A stretch of DNA of 64,000 nt from Luzula sylvatica (lineage: Eukaryota > Streptophyta > Magnoliopsida > Poales > Juncaceae): the NCBI GenBank assembly GCA_946800325.1, contig OX326961.1, forward strand, positions 49,393,793 through 49,457,792, written 5' to 3'. The translations under genes were made by a program, and so were the position numbers. Under the pieces are notes generated by a model. The model saw only the letters and a list, made by a program, of their open reading frames with translations, made no database searches and had not been told where the DNA came from. This document shows, one piece after another, positions 45,500 through 57,340 of this stretch. Numbering within the stretch: the first letter of the stretch is position 1; each line of letters begins with the position of its first letter.

Positions 45500-46026
45500 C
45501 TATGTTGCACGGATACGGATAGCGTATCCGATACGATACGGATACGGCGATACGACAATTTTCAAAAAATCACGGATACGGATACGGCTATATAATTATT
45601 AGTTTAATATATTTATATTATATATAATTAATAAATAAGTAATAAATTAATAATATTTTTAAATTAAATATTATAACAATAAATAATATCAACTAAACAA
45701 TACAAGTATCATAAAACTTTCATAAACTTGTTCTAAAAATAGTTTAGAACTAATCTAGAAGTATCCTATATAATTTATTTAAAAATATTATGGTCCAAAA
45801 TATATAATGGGCCGAAGTATCATAAATGGAGTATCTCAGCCGTATCCTGGACGTATCCCCAGCCGTATCCTGCCGTATCCTGCCGTATAAAAAAAATATA
45901 TTAAAATATTCGGATACGCCACGTGGCGTATCCGATACGTATCCGAGCCATATCGCACCCGTATCCGTATCGGATACGCATATCCTCAGGATACTTCTGC
46001 ATTTTTGAAGTATCCGCGTAACATAG
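45500..46026. mobile_element. hAT-type MITE, GGATACGG-repeat family, copy 2 (527 bp)
   Basis: Perfect 8-bp duplication GTTTTTCA (45492-45499 and 46027-46034). Ends CTATGTTGC and, inverted, CTATGTTAC. Both arms are crowded with GGATACGG/CCGTATCC blocks; the centre is AT-rich. It is the same family as 22983-23494, and arms can pair to a hairpin. Confidence 0.88.
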
Positions 46027-46034
46027 GTTTTTCA

Positions 46035-47036
46035 TTTTCTTCTCTCCAAATCAAGCAATAAGATAAAAAAAAATTAGCTCTCTATTATCTTTTCTTTCCT
46101 TTTTTTTCCCTCTTTTTATTCTCAAACCAAGCAAAACCTAACTCTCTTTGGACCAATTTGATGTTCATAGTATTTTCATTGGTATTTTTTGTGGCAACCT
46201 ACAACAAACTTTTATAAGTAATTAAAAAATATTGCATCGCTATGAAGAAAAACAATATTATAATCTACCAAGGAAAAAAGAAGAAAAAAAATTGAAATCG
46301 TCAATAGTACGCAAGTCACTTGTCACTAGATTGTTGTCCAATCGCTTGAGGCCTTGACCTAGCATGTCATCAATAGGAAGAAGAAGATAATACCATTGAA
46401 GACGATACCGCTCGAGGGCTCGAAAGATCGGAGATGGGGTTGGAGGTGTTGTGGGGGATGTGGACGGATTGCTGGAGGTGGAGGCGCCAAGGTAGGGATG
46501 GAGGCGGCCCCTCCACCCGACTCAAATTTATTTTCTTCGCCCTTTTCACTCTCTTAGGATTTAGTGGAGAGAGAAAGAGATATATATATATATATATATA
46601 TATTTGTGTTTTTTTTGCTTTTTTTTCAATTTCAATTGGTATTAAATAACGAGTAGTGATGTATATCTCTTCGAACTCTCTCCCAAAAAGCTCGATGACA
46701 TGGATATGGTTTAACACCGTAAAATTTAACGCATAAATACATGATTTAACATGTTAATTTATGATATAGTTATCTTAGATTGGACACTCAATTCAAATGT
46801 GTAATCATATTTGAAATGTTAATTCTTAAGGTGTTAAATCATATTTACGTCATCAAGTTTCTTCAGAGAATGGTGAGGGTATGTCCAATATTTTCCTTAA
46901 ATAAATAAAAAAATATCGGTAAGTGCTGACTTAATAATATCAAATTCTTTGAGAGAGTAAGATTGCAAGTCATTGCCTTGTCAATTGAAATAGAGTTTGT
47001 CTCGATAAGCCTCGACGGTCCTCTATTTATTAATAT
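46035..47036. other. Spacer without recognisable gene
   Basis: AT-rich with a short (TA)n run at 46579-46602. Open frames around 46370-46717 on either strand are rich in low-complexity sequence and have no recognisable domain. Confidence 0.5.
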
Positions 47037-47160
47037 CAATGTTTTAAATTGCGATATTGCGGTCCGTTGCGGTCGGACATTTTTTTGTAGCGGATTGCGA
47101 TTGCGGACGCAATTGCGACGCAGTGAACTTATTTCGGACAAATGTTGCGATATTAATTTA
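47037..47160. mobile_element. Truncated MITE, TTTTAAATTGCG family
   Basis: It starts CAATGTTTTAAATTGCGATA, matching the right end (inverted) of the complete copy at 49448-49631, and has the same GCGGATTGCG/GCAATTGCG wording. The right end was not found. Confidence 0.55.
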
Positions 47161-47218
47161 TGTCATATTTATGATATATTATATATATATATTTCACATT
47201 TTTTTTCACAATTATATC

Positions 47219-47332
47219 ACTAAATTATATATTTCAATCTTAAATAAGAAAAACTATATTTATGGAAACAATTTGACTAAATTATATATTTCAATCTTAA
47301 ATAATAAAAAATATATTTATGGAAATAATTTG
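47219..47332. repeat. Tandem duplication, 57-bp unit x2
   Basis: ACTAAATTATATATTTCAAT begins both units (47219 and 47276). They differ at a few positions. Non-coding. Confidence 0.85.
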
Positions 47333-47810
47333 GCAGGCCATTTCCATCTCCAAAACTCATGAAAATTATATATTCCATCTCCTAACTCAGAAACTAGATG
47401 CTTTCATATATTTTTCTGAACAAAAAAAAAATGTCAAAGTCAAAATGGCGCCAGTGGCAGTGGCAGAGCCAAAAGAAATTCAAAAAAAATATTGTTTTCA
47501 CAACTTTTTCATGATTCATTGACATTGCCAAATATTTTCAAAGATTTTATTTAGTTCTCAAAAACATGAAATTAGCAAGAAATTAGTTGCCAAATATTTG
47601 GGTACATCAATGAAATACAAGGTAAATGACGAAAAAACCCAATACCTAGCTTAAACCGTAATTTGGAGAAATATGACAAAATTGAAGTAATAGAAGTTTG
47701 GAAAAGCTTGGTGAACTCCCCCCCTTCATCGTGGTGGCAATAGACCGCCGGTTCCAGGCGAAATCTGGCGGAAATAACCTCAGAGGTAATCTAGCGACAG
47801 GGTATTTTTC

Positions 47811-48124
47811 TGTCACGACCCGAGGGTACATGGGTCATTAAGAATAATATGGGGATTTATTTGCAAATTACCTCTCGGTTCACGACGCGCATGGTGCACC
47901 GGGTGTAATTAGTATTTTCTTTATTGTTTTGTCGTATTATAACTTGAGAGAAGGGAGAGAATTAATACATAATATTGATGTAATAGTTTTTTCGTGTAAG
48001 AACTTGTGTTCGTTCTTGTTGAGTTTAGCTTAATCGAATTCGAATTGATTAAAACTTCAACCTTGTATCTTATTTTATCCGGTTTGAGATTGTTTTCGTA
48101 AGGATTCGAGGTCGAATCCTTACA
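47811..48124 (+). repeat. 5' LTR of the short-LTR element (314 bp)
   Basis: TGTCACGACC to CTTACA. The first 61 bp match 51685-51745 with three differences, and the next ~28 bp match 52707-52735. Confidence 0.85.
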
Positions 48125-48126
48125 AT

Positions 48127-48139
48127 TGGTATCAGAGCC
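48127..48139 (+). other. Primer binding site (tRNA-iMet type)
   Basis: TGGTATCAGAGCC starts two bases after the LTR end. Confidence 0.88.
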
Positions 48140-49238
48140 GGCGATTCTCCACATCATATCCGATCCGCAACGACTTCTCAATTCAGTTCTTGATTTCTTG
48201 ATTTGAATTCAAATCCGATCTTCAATTCGAGCCGATTTATCGATCCAGAACTTGAGTCCTCGATTCGATACCGATCCAGACCCTTTTCGAGACGATTTCT
48301 TGATTCAACCCTTTCTCGATTCAATTCCTAAGTTCTGAATTCGAGATTGTATCGTTGTTCATCTCGATTCGATCCGATTCAAATCTCGCAACACGTCGAT
48401 TGGTGGCAGCAGCATAATCAACAACCAGCACAATCAGACTGATTCACGAATCCGCATTCCTCCATCAGAGCTCGAATCCTCGATTCGAGATCGATTCAGT
48501 CCTTGTCCTCAAATCCATTCTGAATTTGAGTTCAATCCACTTCGTTGATTTGGCCACAATCTGGATACTCTCCTTGCAAACCGATTCAAGAACCGATTGG
48601 CGAGCCAAACCGATTCGCGAGAAGAGAAGAAGGAAGTCAAGCAGCACAAATTGGTTAGGAAGCCAAGCCTAGTCGCCTCTCTTGCCTCGCAAGTCTAAGT
48701 CCGCGAAAGCCTCCAGAATCGCCAACAAGAAGAAGAAGCAGTGAAGAACTCGCATCTCCGTCGCCAAGCCAGCTCGCCGTGGTACGCCTGCAAGAAACCC
48801 TCATCGCCTGCAAGAAACCTTCATCCGTCGCCAAGCCAGCTCGCGTCCCCTTCCCTCGCGAGAAGAACCAAAAAGAGCAATCGGATCCCAGCGAGGAAGA
48901 AGGATCCAAATCGTGTTGTGGATCCGGGCTGTGTTCATCCGATTTGGGGGGGGGGGGGGGATTTAAGGTTCCGAATTATATGTCCTGGTTTTTCAAGAAA
49001 TCGGAATAAGAAGACTCAGAATTTCGTTTCCAGACTTTGCTCAAAATCCAGAATTGCAGGTCTGCAGCACAGTTCCTGGTTCTTTGAGAATCTGAAATTC
49101 GAAATTCGAGAATTCAGATTCGAATTCTGTAAAAATCCAGAATTTGTTAACGGGTCAGATTTTTTAAGCGGGTTTGCGGGTTGGAGCGATTCGAACCGAT
49201 ACGATTAGTAATAAAATAGTATATTTGTGGGATATTAT
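48140..49238. other. Leader of the short-LTR element
   Basis: Contains many repeats of TCGATTCGA/GATCCGATTC wording and a G run (48949-48959). Open frames around 48741-49208 are not supported by any recognisable domain or by composition. Confidence 0.45.
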
Positions 49239-49971
49239 TAGGGGTGTCAATGGGGTGGATATTGTCCGAACCGACCCGAACCGTATCCGAAGAAATATCC
49301 GGATCCGGAACCGTATCCGTTTTTACGGGTATGGATCCGGATCTAGGAGCTAATTTTTTGATGGATCCGGATACTATCCGGATACGAATAAAATTTGTAA
49401 ACGGGTAACTGTTTTGTTAAAATCATAACCAAAATCATAGTAATACCCAATGATTTAAATTGCGGCGCAATTGCGCCGCAATAGCGCAAATCGCAATAAA
49501 TATCCATAAAACGCAACACCGTAACCTGCTATATAGCGCCGCAATATGGCGCAATATGACGCAATATCGGGGATCATGTGTAAATTATTGTTCAAGCGCA
49601 ATAGACCGTTATATCGCAATTTAAAACATTGGTAATACCTAATAGACGATAATTATATTTTAATTGATAGTAATACTTTATAATCAATAATCACTATATA
49701 TATAATTTGTTTTAAAATTACAAAATAATCAAGACTTGAATTCTAAAAATATTATTATACTATTATATTATAGTATCAGTTTTAATATCCGAATAGGATC
49801 CGTATCCTTAATCGTATCCGACAATATCCGAACCGTATCTGTATCCGTTTAATATCCGAACCGTATCCGGATCCGGGTAATACCGTATCCGGATCCGTAT
49901 GCGAAAAAAAATATGGATGTGGATCTGGTATGACTACTATCCGAACCGTATCCGAACCATTGACACCCCTA
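49239..49971. mobile_element. hAT-type MITE with GGATCCG repeats (733 bp)
   Basis: TIR TAGGGGTGTCAATGG is perfect at both ends, with an 8-bp duplication GATATTAT (49231-49238 and 49972-49979). The arms are filled with ATCCGAACCGTATCCGG-type repeats. TAGGGGTGTCAA termini are common in plant hAT MITEs. A second MITE (49448-49631) is nested inside it. Confidence 0.92.
49448..49631. mobile_element. Nested hAT-type MITE, TTTAAATTGCG family (184 bp)
   Basis: Perfect 8-bp duplication GTAATACC (49440-49447 and 49632-49639). Ends CAATGATTTAAATTGCG and, inverted, CAATGTTTTAAATTGCG. Filled with GCGCAATA units. A truncated relative is at 47037. Confidence 0.92.
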
Positions 49972-50191
49972 GATATTATTCATCCATAAGATACGTATCA
50001 TGGGCATCGATGTGAAGAGGATTGTGATATTATGAGATGGGTTTGATAATCAATTTTGGCGTGAAACGGGTAAAACAATGCATAAATGTGGAACAAATTG
50101 TGATAAAAAGATATTAGATGGTAAAGGCGAGGCTTATTGCGAAATTAGTGGAAGATTTTTTACGTAATCATGGGAAGAATTGTTGAAGAGC

Positions 50192-51656
50192 ATGTTGTAT
50201 AAGGTGGGCCTGAAGGAAATACAGTTTCGGATCAACCGTAAAAGTGTACACAAGGATAAACGAATGTAAACGTACATTCATGGTCATATCTTTCAGTAGG
50301 AAAATCCAATTTGAATGGTTCAAATTGGGTTAGATAGATAATAAGATTATCTACAACCTTCATGTAGAAATATATTTCATATGAACGAAGTATCAGTGTC
50401 GTTTCTATGAAATACCGAAAGGATGCAACATTATGACATATAGTTAGTAAAACAGTCATAACTTTTGTATACGAACTCCAATTGGGCCAGGCCAAATTGG
50501 GTTGGGTAGATAATACGATTATCTACAACTTTCGTGTAGGTTGAATTTATGTCAGAGGAATTTACCAATTTCGTATAGACAGAATACTGAACAGGTTCAT
50601 GCAACTTTCTGTGTGAAAGAGTGTATATTGGATATACATGTCTTTTGGCACATCCTAATCCTATGTGATATAAATAGGATAATTCTCTCTCATCAAACGA
50701 TGCTTCATTCAGTCCAATCATTCAGAATATTCAGAATATTCCAGAATTATAGAGAGACATCTTTCTAGAGAGTGAAAGGGTGTAAAGAGAGAGAACCGAG
50801 AAAAGAAGTTTTCCGGTATAGAGAATCAATCGATCAAGCAAATTCGCCGGTGCATCGTCTAGGCAGTTGCACCCGCGACCGACGAACTCCGACTCACGGT
50901 GGATACAAGTAGAGGAGCGACACGTGTGGCTCTTCGGTTGTGATCAACTCGAGGGAGAGAGAGGACGGTCAACGAGCGGTGAAAGACGCGTGGTGTGGGA
51001 CCGGGGACGGAAAGAATTCCCAACAGGGCCAATTGCAAGCAAGTAATAATAGACAATTTGATGAATGGAAAAAACGTTTCAACAAGGAAAAAGAATCGAG
51101 TGAAAATGGAGTCAATAAAGGAAAGGATAACGAATCGAATTCGGACTTGATTGAATTTGATCCGGATGGGCGGGAATTGAATTCGAGCATGATTAAAATG
51201 GGTCCGGTTGAGCATGACTCGGATTCGGACGTGATTGAAGTGGATTCGGTTGAGCAGGAATCGGATTTGGACGCGTGCGAATCGGAGTCGGAAAGGATTG
51301 AAGTGGAGAAAATAATCATAAATGGTGAAATGATTCTTTTTTCAAAAGTGCTCGAGTCGGGTACGGTACGATTAAGAGATAAAAGGTACTCGGATCCGTA
51401 TTTGAATTTGAAGAGAGATGATTGTCGAATATGCATGCATGAAGATATGCGAGTTTCGTTCACAATTAAGGGATGGCGGATATTATCGTTTGAAGCAAGA
51501 CTCGAGGTGGGGCTTGACGATGAAGGAAAAAGACCGTCTCCGAAACCGAATATAAGGTACGATGCGAAATCTTCAAGGGTGGTGGTTCGTGTTAGATTGA
51601 AAAGACCACCACCAAAACTGAATATAGATAATTTAGATTTTGCATTTGATCCTTGA
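50192..51656 (+). CDS. Unknown acidic ORF of the short-LTR element, split by a solo LTR
   Basis: Without the solo LTR and one GGGCC copy, an ATG at 50192 reads in frame through 51031-51656 for 214 residues. As it stands, an alternative ATG at 50940 inside the LTR's U5 also reads into it, giving 238 residues. Visible features are a basic start (DEWKKRFNKEKE), an Asp/Glu/Ser-rich middle (EHDSDSDVIEVDSVEQESD) and a more structured C-terminal half with CRICMHEDMRVSFTIKGWRI and KPNIRYDAKSSRVVVRVRL. I do not recognise a family. It ends about 15 bp before the PPT. Confidence 0.5.
50211..51025 (+). repeat. Solo copia LTR, plus orientation (815 bp)
   Basis: It starts TGAAGGAAATACAG and ends TTCCCAACA. 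Perfect duplication GGGCC at 50206-50210 and 51026-51030. It has a TATA-like ATATAAATAG at about 50670. Related to the LTRs at 51746-52706 (inverted) and 57341-58384. Confidence 0.93.
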
Positions 51657-51670
51657 GGACATGGATCTTT

Positions 51671-51684
51671 AAAGGAGGCGGTAT
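51671..51684 (+). other. Polypurine tract of the short-LTR element
   Basis: AAAGGAGGCGGTAT lies immediately before TGTCATGACCC. Confidence 0.8.
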
Positions 51685-51745
51685 TGTCATGACCCGATGG
51701 TACATGGGTCATTAAGAATAATATGGAGATTTATTTGCAAATTAC
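51685..51745 (+). repeat. 3' LTR remnant of the short-LTR element (continues 52707-52735)
   Basis: 61 bp match the 5' LTR start. A solo LTR interrupts it, after which CTCTCGGTTCACGA..CGCATGG continues and then changes into copia RNase H coding sequence at about 52732. Confidence 0.85.
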
Positions 51746-52706
51746 TGTTGGGAATTCTTTCCTTCCCCGGGCCCGCGCAGCGGATATTTAGGCCCGGTCC
51801 GGTTCCCATAATCCAAGGTCACGCCATGACTTCGAAGGGTACGATGCAAATAAGAAGGATAGATTCATACCAGTGCAAAATTGATTGCACACGAAGGGTT
51901 GACTACTATTCTTCTTTCTCCTGTCACGTTGGTGACAACACGCGCGTCCCACACCACACGTCTTTCACCGCTCGTTGACCGTCCTCTTTCTCCTTCGGAT
52001 TGATCACAACCGAAGAGCCACAAGTGTCGCTCCTCTACTTGTATCCACCTTGAATCGGAATTCGTCGGTCGCGGGTGTAACTGCCTAGACGAAGCACCGG
52101 CGAACTTGCTCGATTGGTTGATTCTCTATACCGAGAAAACTCCTTTTCACGGTTCTCTCTCTTCACACTCTTTCACTCTCTAGAAAGATGTCTCTCTATA
52201 TTTCTGGATTATTCTGAATAATATGAATGATTCAACTCAATAGAATAGAGAGAATTATCCTATTTATATCACATAGGATTAGGATGGGTCAAAAGGCATG
52301 TATATCCAATATACACCCTTTCACACAGAAAACTGCAGGAACCTGTTCAGTAATCTGTCCATACGAAATTGGTAAATTCTTCTGACAGAAAATCAACCTA
52401 CACGAAAGTTGTAGATAATCTTATTATATATCAAACCCAATTTGGCCTGGCCCAATTGGAGTTCGTATGCAAAAGTTATGACTGTTTTACTAACTATATG
52501 TTATATTGTTGCACCCTTTCGGTATTTCATAGAAACGATACTGATACTTCGTTCATATGAAATATATTTCTATATGAAGGTTGTAGATAATCTTATTATC
52601 TATCTAACCCAATTTGAACCATTCAAATTGGATTTTCCTACTGAAAGATATGACCACGAATGTATTTCCTCAAGGAAACTGTATTTCCGAAACTGTATTT
52701 CCTTCA
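51746..52706 (-). repeat. Solo copia LTR, minus orientation (961 bp)
   Basis: Inverted relative of 50211-51025. In plus text it opens TGTTGGGAATTC and closes TATTTCCTTCA. Flanks ATTAC (51741-51745) and GTTAT (52707-52711) are a 5-bp duplication with two changes. It has an extra ~150 bp around 51770-51930 and a small end duplication not present in the plus copy. Confidence 0.85.
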
Positions 52707-52731
52707 GTTATCTCTCGGTTCACGATGCGCA

Positions 52732-53214
52732 TGGTTCACTGATGCTAGTTTTGCGACTGATTATGATGATAAGCGGTCACAGCCTGGATATGTCTTCATT
52801 CTGAATGGAGGCGCTGTTAGTTGGAAAGGTTTCAAACAATCAACAACAGTTGACTCAACCACTCAGTCTGAAGTGATGGCTGCTGCTGAAGCTAGCAAAG
52901 AAAGTGTTTGGATCAAGAAGTTCATTGAGGAACTTGGTGTTGTACCTTCGATCGAAGGTCCATTGAAATTATTTTGTGAGAATAGTGGAGCTATTGCACA
53001 AATAAAGGAGCCAAAAGCACACCACAAGATCAAACACATGGATAGAAAGTATTTTGTCATTCGAGACTTCATAGATGAAGGGAGAATAAAACTTTTAAAG
53101 GTGGACACGGACAGCAACACAACAGATCCGCTAACAAAACCTTTATCTCATGCAAAAGGCGAAGTCCATTTTGATTCCATGGGTCTGAAGGAACATGGAG
53201 AATGGATAGAATAG
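52732..53214 (+). pseudogene. Copia RNase H fragment
   Basis: Reads FTDASFATDYDDKRSQPGYV, LNGGAVSWKGFKQ, DSTTQSEVMAAAEA, VWIKKFIEELG, KHMDRKYFVIRDFI and DPLTKPL to a stop at 53214. This is the C-terminal part of a copia polyprotein RNase H. Everything upstream is missing and replaced by the LTR fragment ending at 52735. GCATGGTTCAC at the join fits both sides, so microhomology may have guided it. Confidence 0.92.
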
Positions 53215-53289
53215 AAGGCAGCCTTGTTTTTTAAAGAAAAAAAATACATAAGAATGTATAAGATGTAACTTTAAGAACAAGTGGGAGAT

Positions 53290-55092
53290 TGTTAAATTTG
53301 TGTTCTAAAAGTTATCATATGAGGATAATTTTTAAATGTTATATTTATGAATTGGATGTTATTTACATTTTGTTCCATGAGCTTTTATATTTTTCACTTA
53401 GAATTGTTCAAGAAGATGCACTTGGTCTTGAACCGCAGAACTTTAAGTGATAATAAATATTGAACTCTAAAAATGTTCACATGTCTTGGATATTAGCAGG
53501 AACACTAATATACATAATAAGAATGTCGTGTTGATTAAAAGTACGTTGCAGTTCTGCAAACGTTGATAAAAGATTATCATTTAATAACACGAATATATGA
53601 AAAGCTTCATATATTGAACAGACCTAATAGATGAAACATTATATGGATTGTGTTAGTGTCATTAATGTTTTCATCGTGTCTCTGGTTCTAAGATTGAGAG
53701 ATGTATCTTTTTCACATGAGGAATGCATAACGTAATTATTATTAAAAGCTGCTTATTAATAAGTGGTGATAAAAGTAATAGTTCTTTATACGTAACTTGT
53801 GCTGGAAAGAGAGTACATATCAATAACATCGTTGCCACTCATTCATTATGAGAAATGATATTATGGGCCCCTTGATAAAGTAGAATTATGAATGGATCCA
53901 ATATAACTGAAGTGCAGTTATATATTTATAATTTACTTAATAGAGATCAAGAAATGATTATAATACAAAGATGACACATCACTACTTTGTATATTAATCA
54001 CAATATCATAAAGGCAAGGAATGGACACAATCAATATCACAAGGATTACGTTTCGTAAAAAGGTTACTAAACATCTAAGTTATTTGGGTAACCGTAATGT
54101 ATAGCTAGAATACCGCTTACGGTTTATGGAACAAAATGTTTCATTCCATTGCCAACATAACATAGATCCTCGATATAGGTCACACCAACTGAACGGGAAA
54201 CAAGAAATATATTATATATATTTTCTATGTATAAAGATTTCATGTTGTATGAAATACAGATACAAATAGAAATATGTAAAATATTACGTCATATGAGATG
54301 ACTACCTAGCATGAAAATAAATTAAATGAAATGTGCATATTATGAGAATAATATATGTAGCACATATCATAATTTGTTTCAAGCCTAAGCCCAAAACAAA
54401 TTGAGAAGAAAACTTGAGAAGTCCAAATTAACATGGATCATGACCATAAATTCGAGACAGATTTTGAGGCATGATTGAACAGATATTTGAAATAGCAAAA
54501 CTTTACCATTCTGTACAAATGACCTATGAAAATTGTAGCCATTTGAATGTTGTTTTTAATGGCGAAAGTTTCAAGTCATTTGGAATTGTCTAGAAGAAGT
54601 TATGACAGAAACAATGAACAATGGTCATAAGTTAATGTGCTGCTTCAAATTTTGTTCATGCCTTAAATGTCATACGAACTTCAAAGGGTCTTGATCTAAT
54701 GTTGAGGGACTATAAATATGAGACCTGGCTATGCATTTGAAAATATAGAAAAAGAGAAATATACATGAGTATACGAATGTATTAAGAGTTTTCTCTCTAT
54801 AACTAGTCTCTCTCTTTATCTTAAAGTGTTTGTTGAAACGTTGATTGATTAAGCAATCGATCAGAAACGGGCGACGGAGCTAGGTGCGGACAAGAGGACG
54901 CTAGCACGGACTCAACGCCGTTCTTGTTTCGGATTCAAGGGTGAACCCAAGAGGACCAGACCTACGTTAAAGATCTTTGGTATTGTATTCTAATCCTTCT
55001 TGTAGGATAAATAAAATAAATTAGAGTAGAAAGTTAGCTTAAGTAAGACGATTCCCGACTTTGTCGGAATAAATTTTTAATATTTACTCCTA
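53290..55092 (+). repeat. Copia LTR following the RNase H fragment (3' boundary approximate)
   Basis: A PPT-like AAGTGGGAGAT precedes TGTTAAATTTG at 53290. The sequence is non-coding with a TATA box TATAAATATG at 54711, then TCTCTCTC and a U5 part with 'acaagaggacgctag'. The 3' end is placed near TACTCCTA (55092), before sequence that belongs to a minus-strand copia. Only the start is well supported. Confidence 0.6.
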
Positions 55093-56002
55093 CGAACGTC
55101 ATGAAATCCTTCAGTCACTCCATCATGGCTACCCATATTAACACGAAAAATGATTGTGATCATTGTGCCTATCTCGAATAGCGGTTATTAGTTCTCTTGT
55201 TAGCGATATCCGTTAATCAAAAGGCATGGTGGTAGTCATCCTTATATTTTGATTAACTATACTTATTCCTCGATTCCGAACTGATTTAACAATTTCAATC
55301 GATATTAACCATTAATATTATTGACCATGGCCATGGTTTTCGTTAATCAATTCATCGAGTGGCCTAAGAGATATCTCTTCCTTTCGGAATAAACAATTCC
55401 TATCTTGGAGACTCATATTGAATTCCGTGTTTTGGACAATATCCAATGATGACCGTTTTAGCTCCCTGTTACGGTGAGCGTAATGTCATATCAAAGTATT
55501 GTGTTACACACGTAACGCAATCGATGGTCCCCTCAAGTATGATGAACCTAATACCCTACTCGTCGCGAGTCCATCCATAATGGCTAAACCATGTCATGGT
55601 CTCGCGGCTTCGGTCATATCCAATATATGTCACCTAGCACATATCTACATTCCCGATTCGACAAACACCTTTGTCCTATGATTAGCAAAACATAATAGAA
55701 GCTGATAATAGAAGCTTCTCTCTTAAGCAAACTGAATTGCGACTAGGGATGTTTAGAAATGAAACTTTAGGTGTGACGGTTTTGCTGCACATAATCATCA
55801 ATTATGTCAACGTCCACACAAGTTCAAATCAGGGTTCATGTAATCAAATTACACAACCCGCACACAGTTTTCATATAAGATAAATGCAAATGAAAAAATT
55901 TTAAATCTCGAAATCGCATTAATATAAGATAAGTTTGGGGTGATACAACGTTTACTAATCTATTAGACTAATCTCGTCCTACGAAACTATCGTTTTAGAT
56001 AA
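55093..56002 (-). other. 3' non-coding part of a minus-strand copia fragment
   Basis: Continuous with the RNase H frame at 56003 onward and with no coding signal of its own. LTR boundaries could not be placed. Confidence 0.4.
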
Positions 56003-57340
56003 CTAACTACTCTCTTCCTCCTCTAGGTATCTCAAACTTATAGCTTTCGCATGGTAATCGTGCTTATCTTGCGATAATGGCTTAGTAAATGGGTCCGTAA
56101 CATTCCTTTCAGTATCAATCTTTTCTATGATCACATCCTTTCATTTTAAAATCTCACGGATCAAGTGAAATTTTTTGAGTATGTGTTTGGAGCGATGATG
56201 TGCCCTCGGTTCCTTGGAATGTGCTATCGCTCCTGTATTGTCGCAATGCACAATCACAGGTTCCGAGATACTCGGGACTACTCCAAGTTCGGACACAAAC
56301 TTCTTGATCCATACCGCCTTCTTTGCTGCTTCCGAAGCCGCAATATACTCCGATTCAGTTGTAGAGTCTGCTATCGTGGGTTGTTTGGAACTTTACCATA
56401 CTACCGCTCCACCATTTACACAAAACACGTATCCACTTTGTGATCGAAAGTCATCGATATATGTTTGGAAACTGGCGTCGGTATATCCATTAATGACCGA
56501 CCCTGATGTCTTTCCACCATAAATTAGAAATTGATTCTTAGTTCTTCGTAAGTACTTAATGATGTTCTTAACCGCGATCCAATGCATATCCCCTGGATTA
56601 TATTGGTAACGCGAAACGACGCTCAATGCATACGACACATCGGGGCGCGTACAAATCATGGCATACATAATTGATCCAACTGCCGAAGCGTATGGAACAA
56701 TACTCATCGCATTCTTATCCTTACTCGATGTCGGACATTGAGCTTTAGAATACGATATGCCATTCAACATTGGAAGAAGTTCTTTCTCCGAATCTTGCAT
56801 TGAAAACCGTTTCAACACTTTGTCGATGTACGTGCTTTGACTCAAGCCGAGTAACTTCTTGGATCTATATCTATAAATCCTCACACCTAATATATAAGCG
56901 GCCTCTCCTAAATCTTTCATAGCGAAACGAGTACTTAAATACTTCTTAACATCCGTAAGCATCGGAATGTCGTTTCATATGATCAAGATGTCGTCTACAT
57001 ATAGTACAAGAAATACTACGCGGCTCCCACTAACCTTCTTGTATACACAAGGTTCCTCTACGTTTTTGACGAAGTTATATTCGCCTATAACTTCATCGAA
57101 ACGTATGTTCCAACTCCGAGAAGCTTGCTTCAATCCATAAATGGATCGTTGCAACTTGTACACTTTATCCGGACTCTTTGAATCGACAAAACCCTCGGGC
57201 CGTCATGTACACATCCTCTTCTAAATTTCCATTAAGGAATGCGGTTTTGACATCCATTTGCCAAATCTCGTAGTCATAATAGCAGAGATAGCAAGTAAGA
57301 TCCGTATGGATTTAAGCATTGCTACGGGAGAAAACGTTTC
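56003..57340 (-). pseudogene. Copia reverse transcriptase and RNase H fragment
   Basis: The minus-strand frame gives RT (YGLKQASRSWNIRFDE, LVLYVDDILI), the connection (KDLGEAAYILGVRIYR, GLSQSTYIDKVLKRF, CTRPDVSYALSVVSRYQ) and RNase H (GYTDASFQTYIDDFRSQSG, CVNGGAVVW), continuing to KPLSQDKHDYHAKA. Stops lie near 56972 (after YVDDILII) and 56391 (after VVW), and the frame is shifted near 57200. It is cut at 57340 by a copia LTR. The YVDD active site is preserved. Confidence 0.93.

Larger units (their letters stand above)
47811..52735 (+). mobile_element. Short-LTR retrotransposon lacking pol, heavily nested
   Basis: 5' LTR 47811-48124, PBS TGGTATCAGAGCC at 48127, PPT AAAGGAGGCGGTAT at 51671 and 3' LTR start TGTCATGACCC at 51685. 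Start TGTCACGACCC and the PPT wording are like many plant Ty3/gypsy elements, but no gag or pol domain is visible, so class is uncertain. Removing nested pieces leaves about 2 kb of own interior with one 214-codon ORF. The 3' LTR is cut after about 90 bp by copia RNase H sequence at about 52732. Nested inside are a MITE pair and two solo copia LTRs. Confidence 0.75.

Noticed and set aside
48741..49208. 155-codon frame in the short-LTR element leader
   Set aside because: Composition follows repeated TCGATTC-like sequence and a G run, another frame overlaps it equally well, and no domain is seen.
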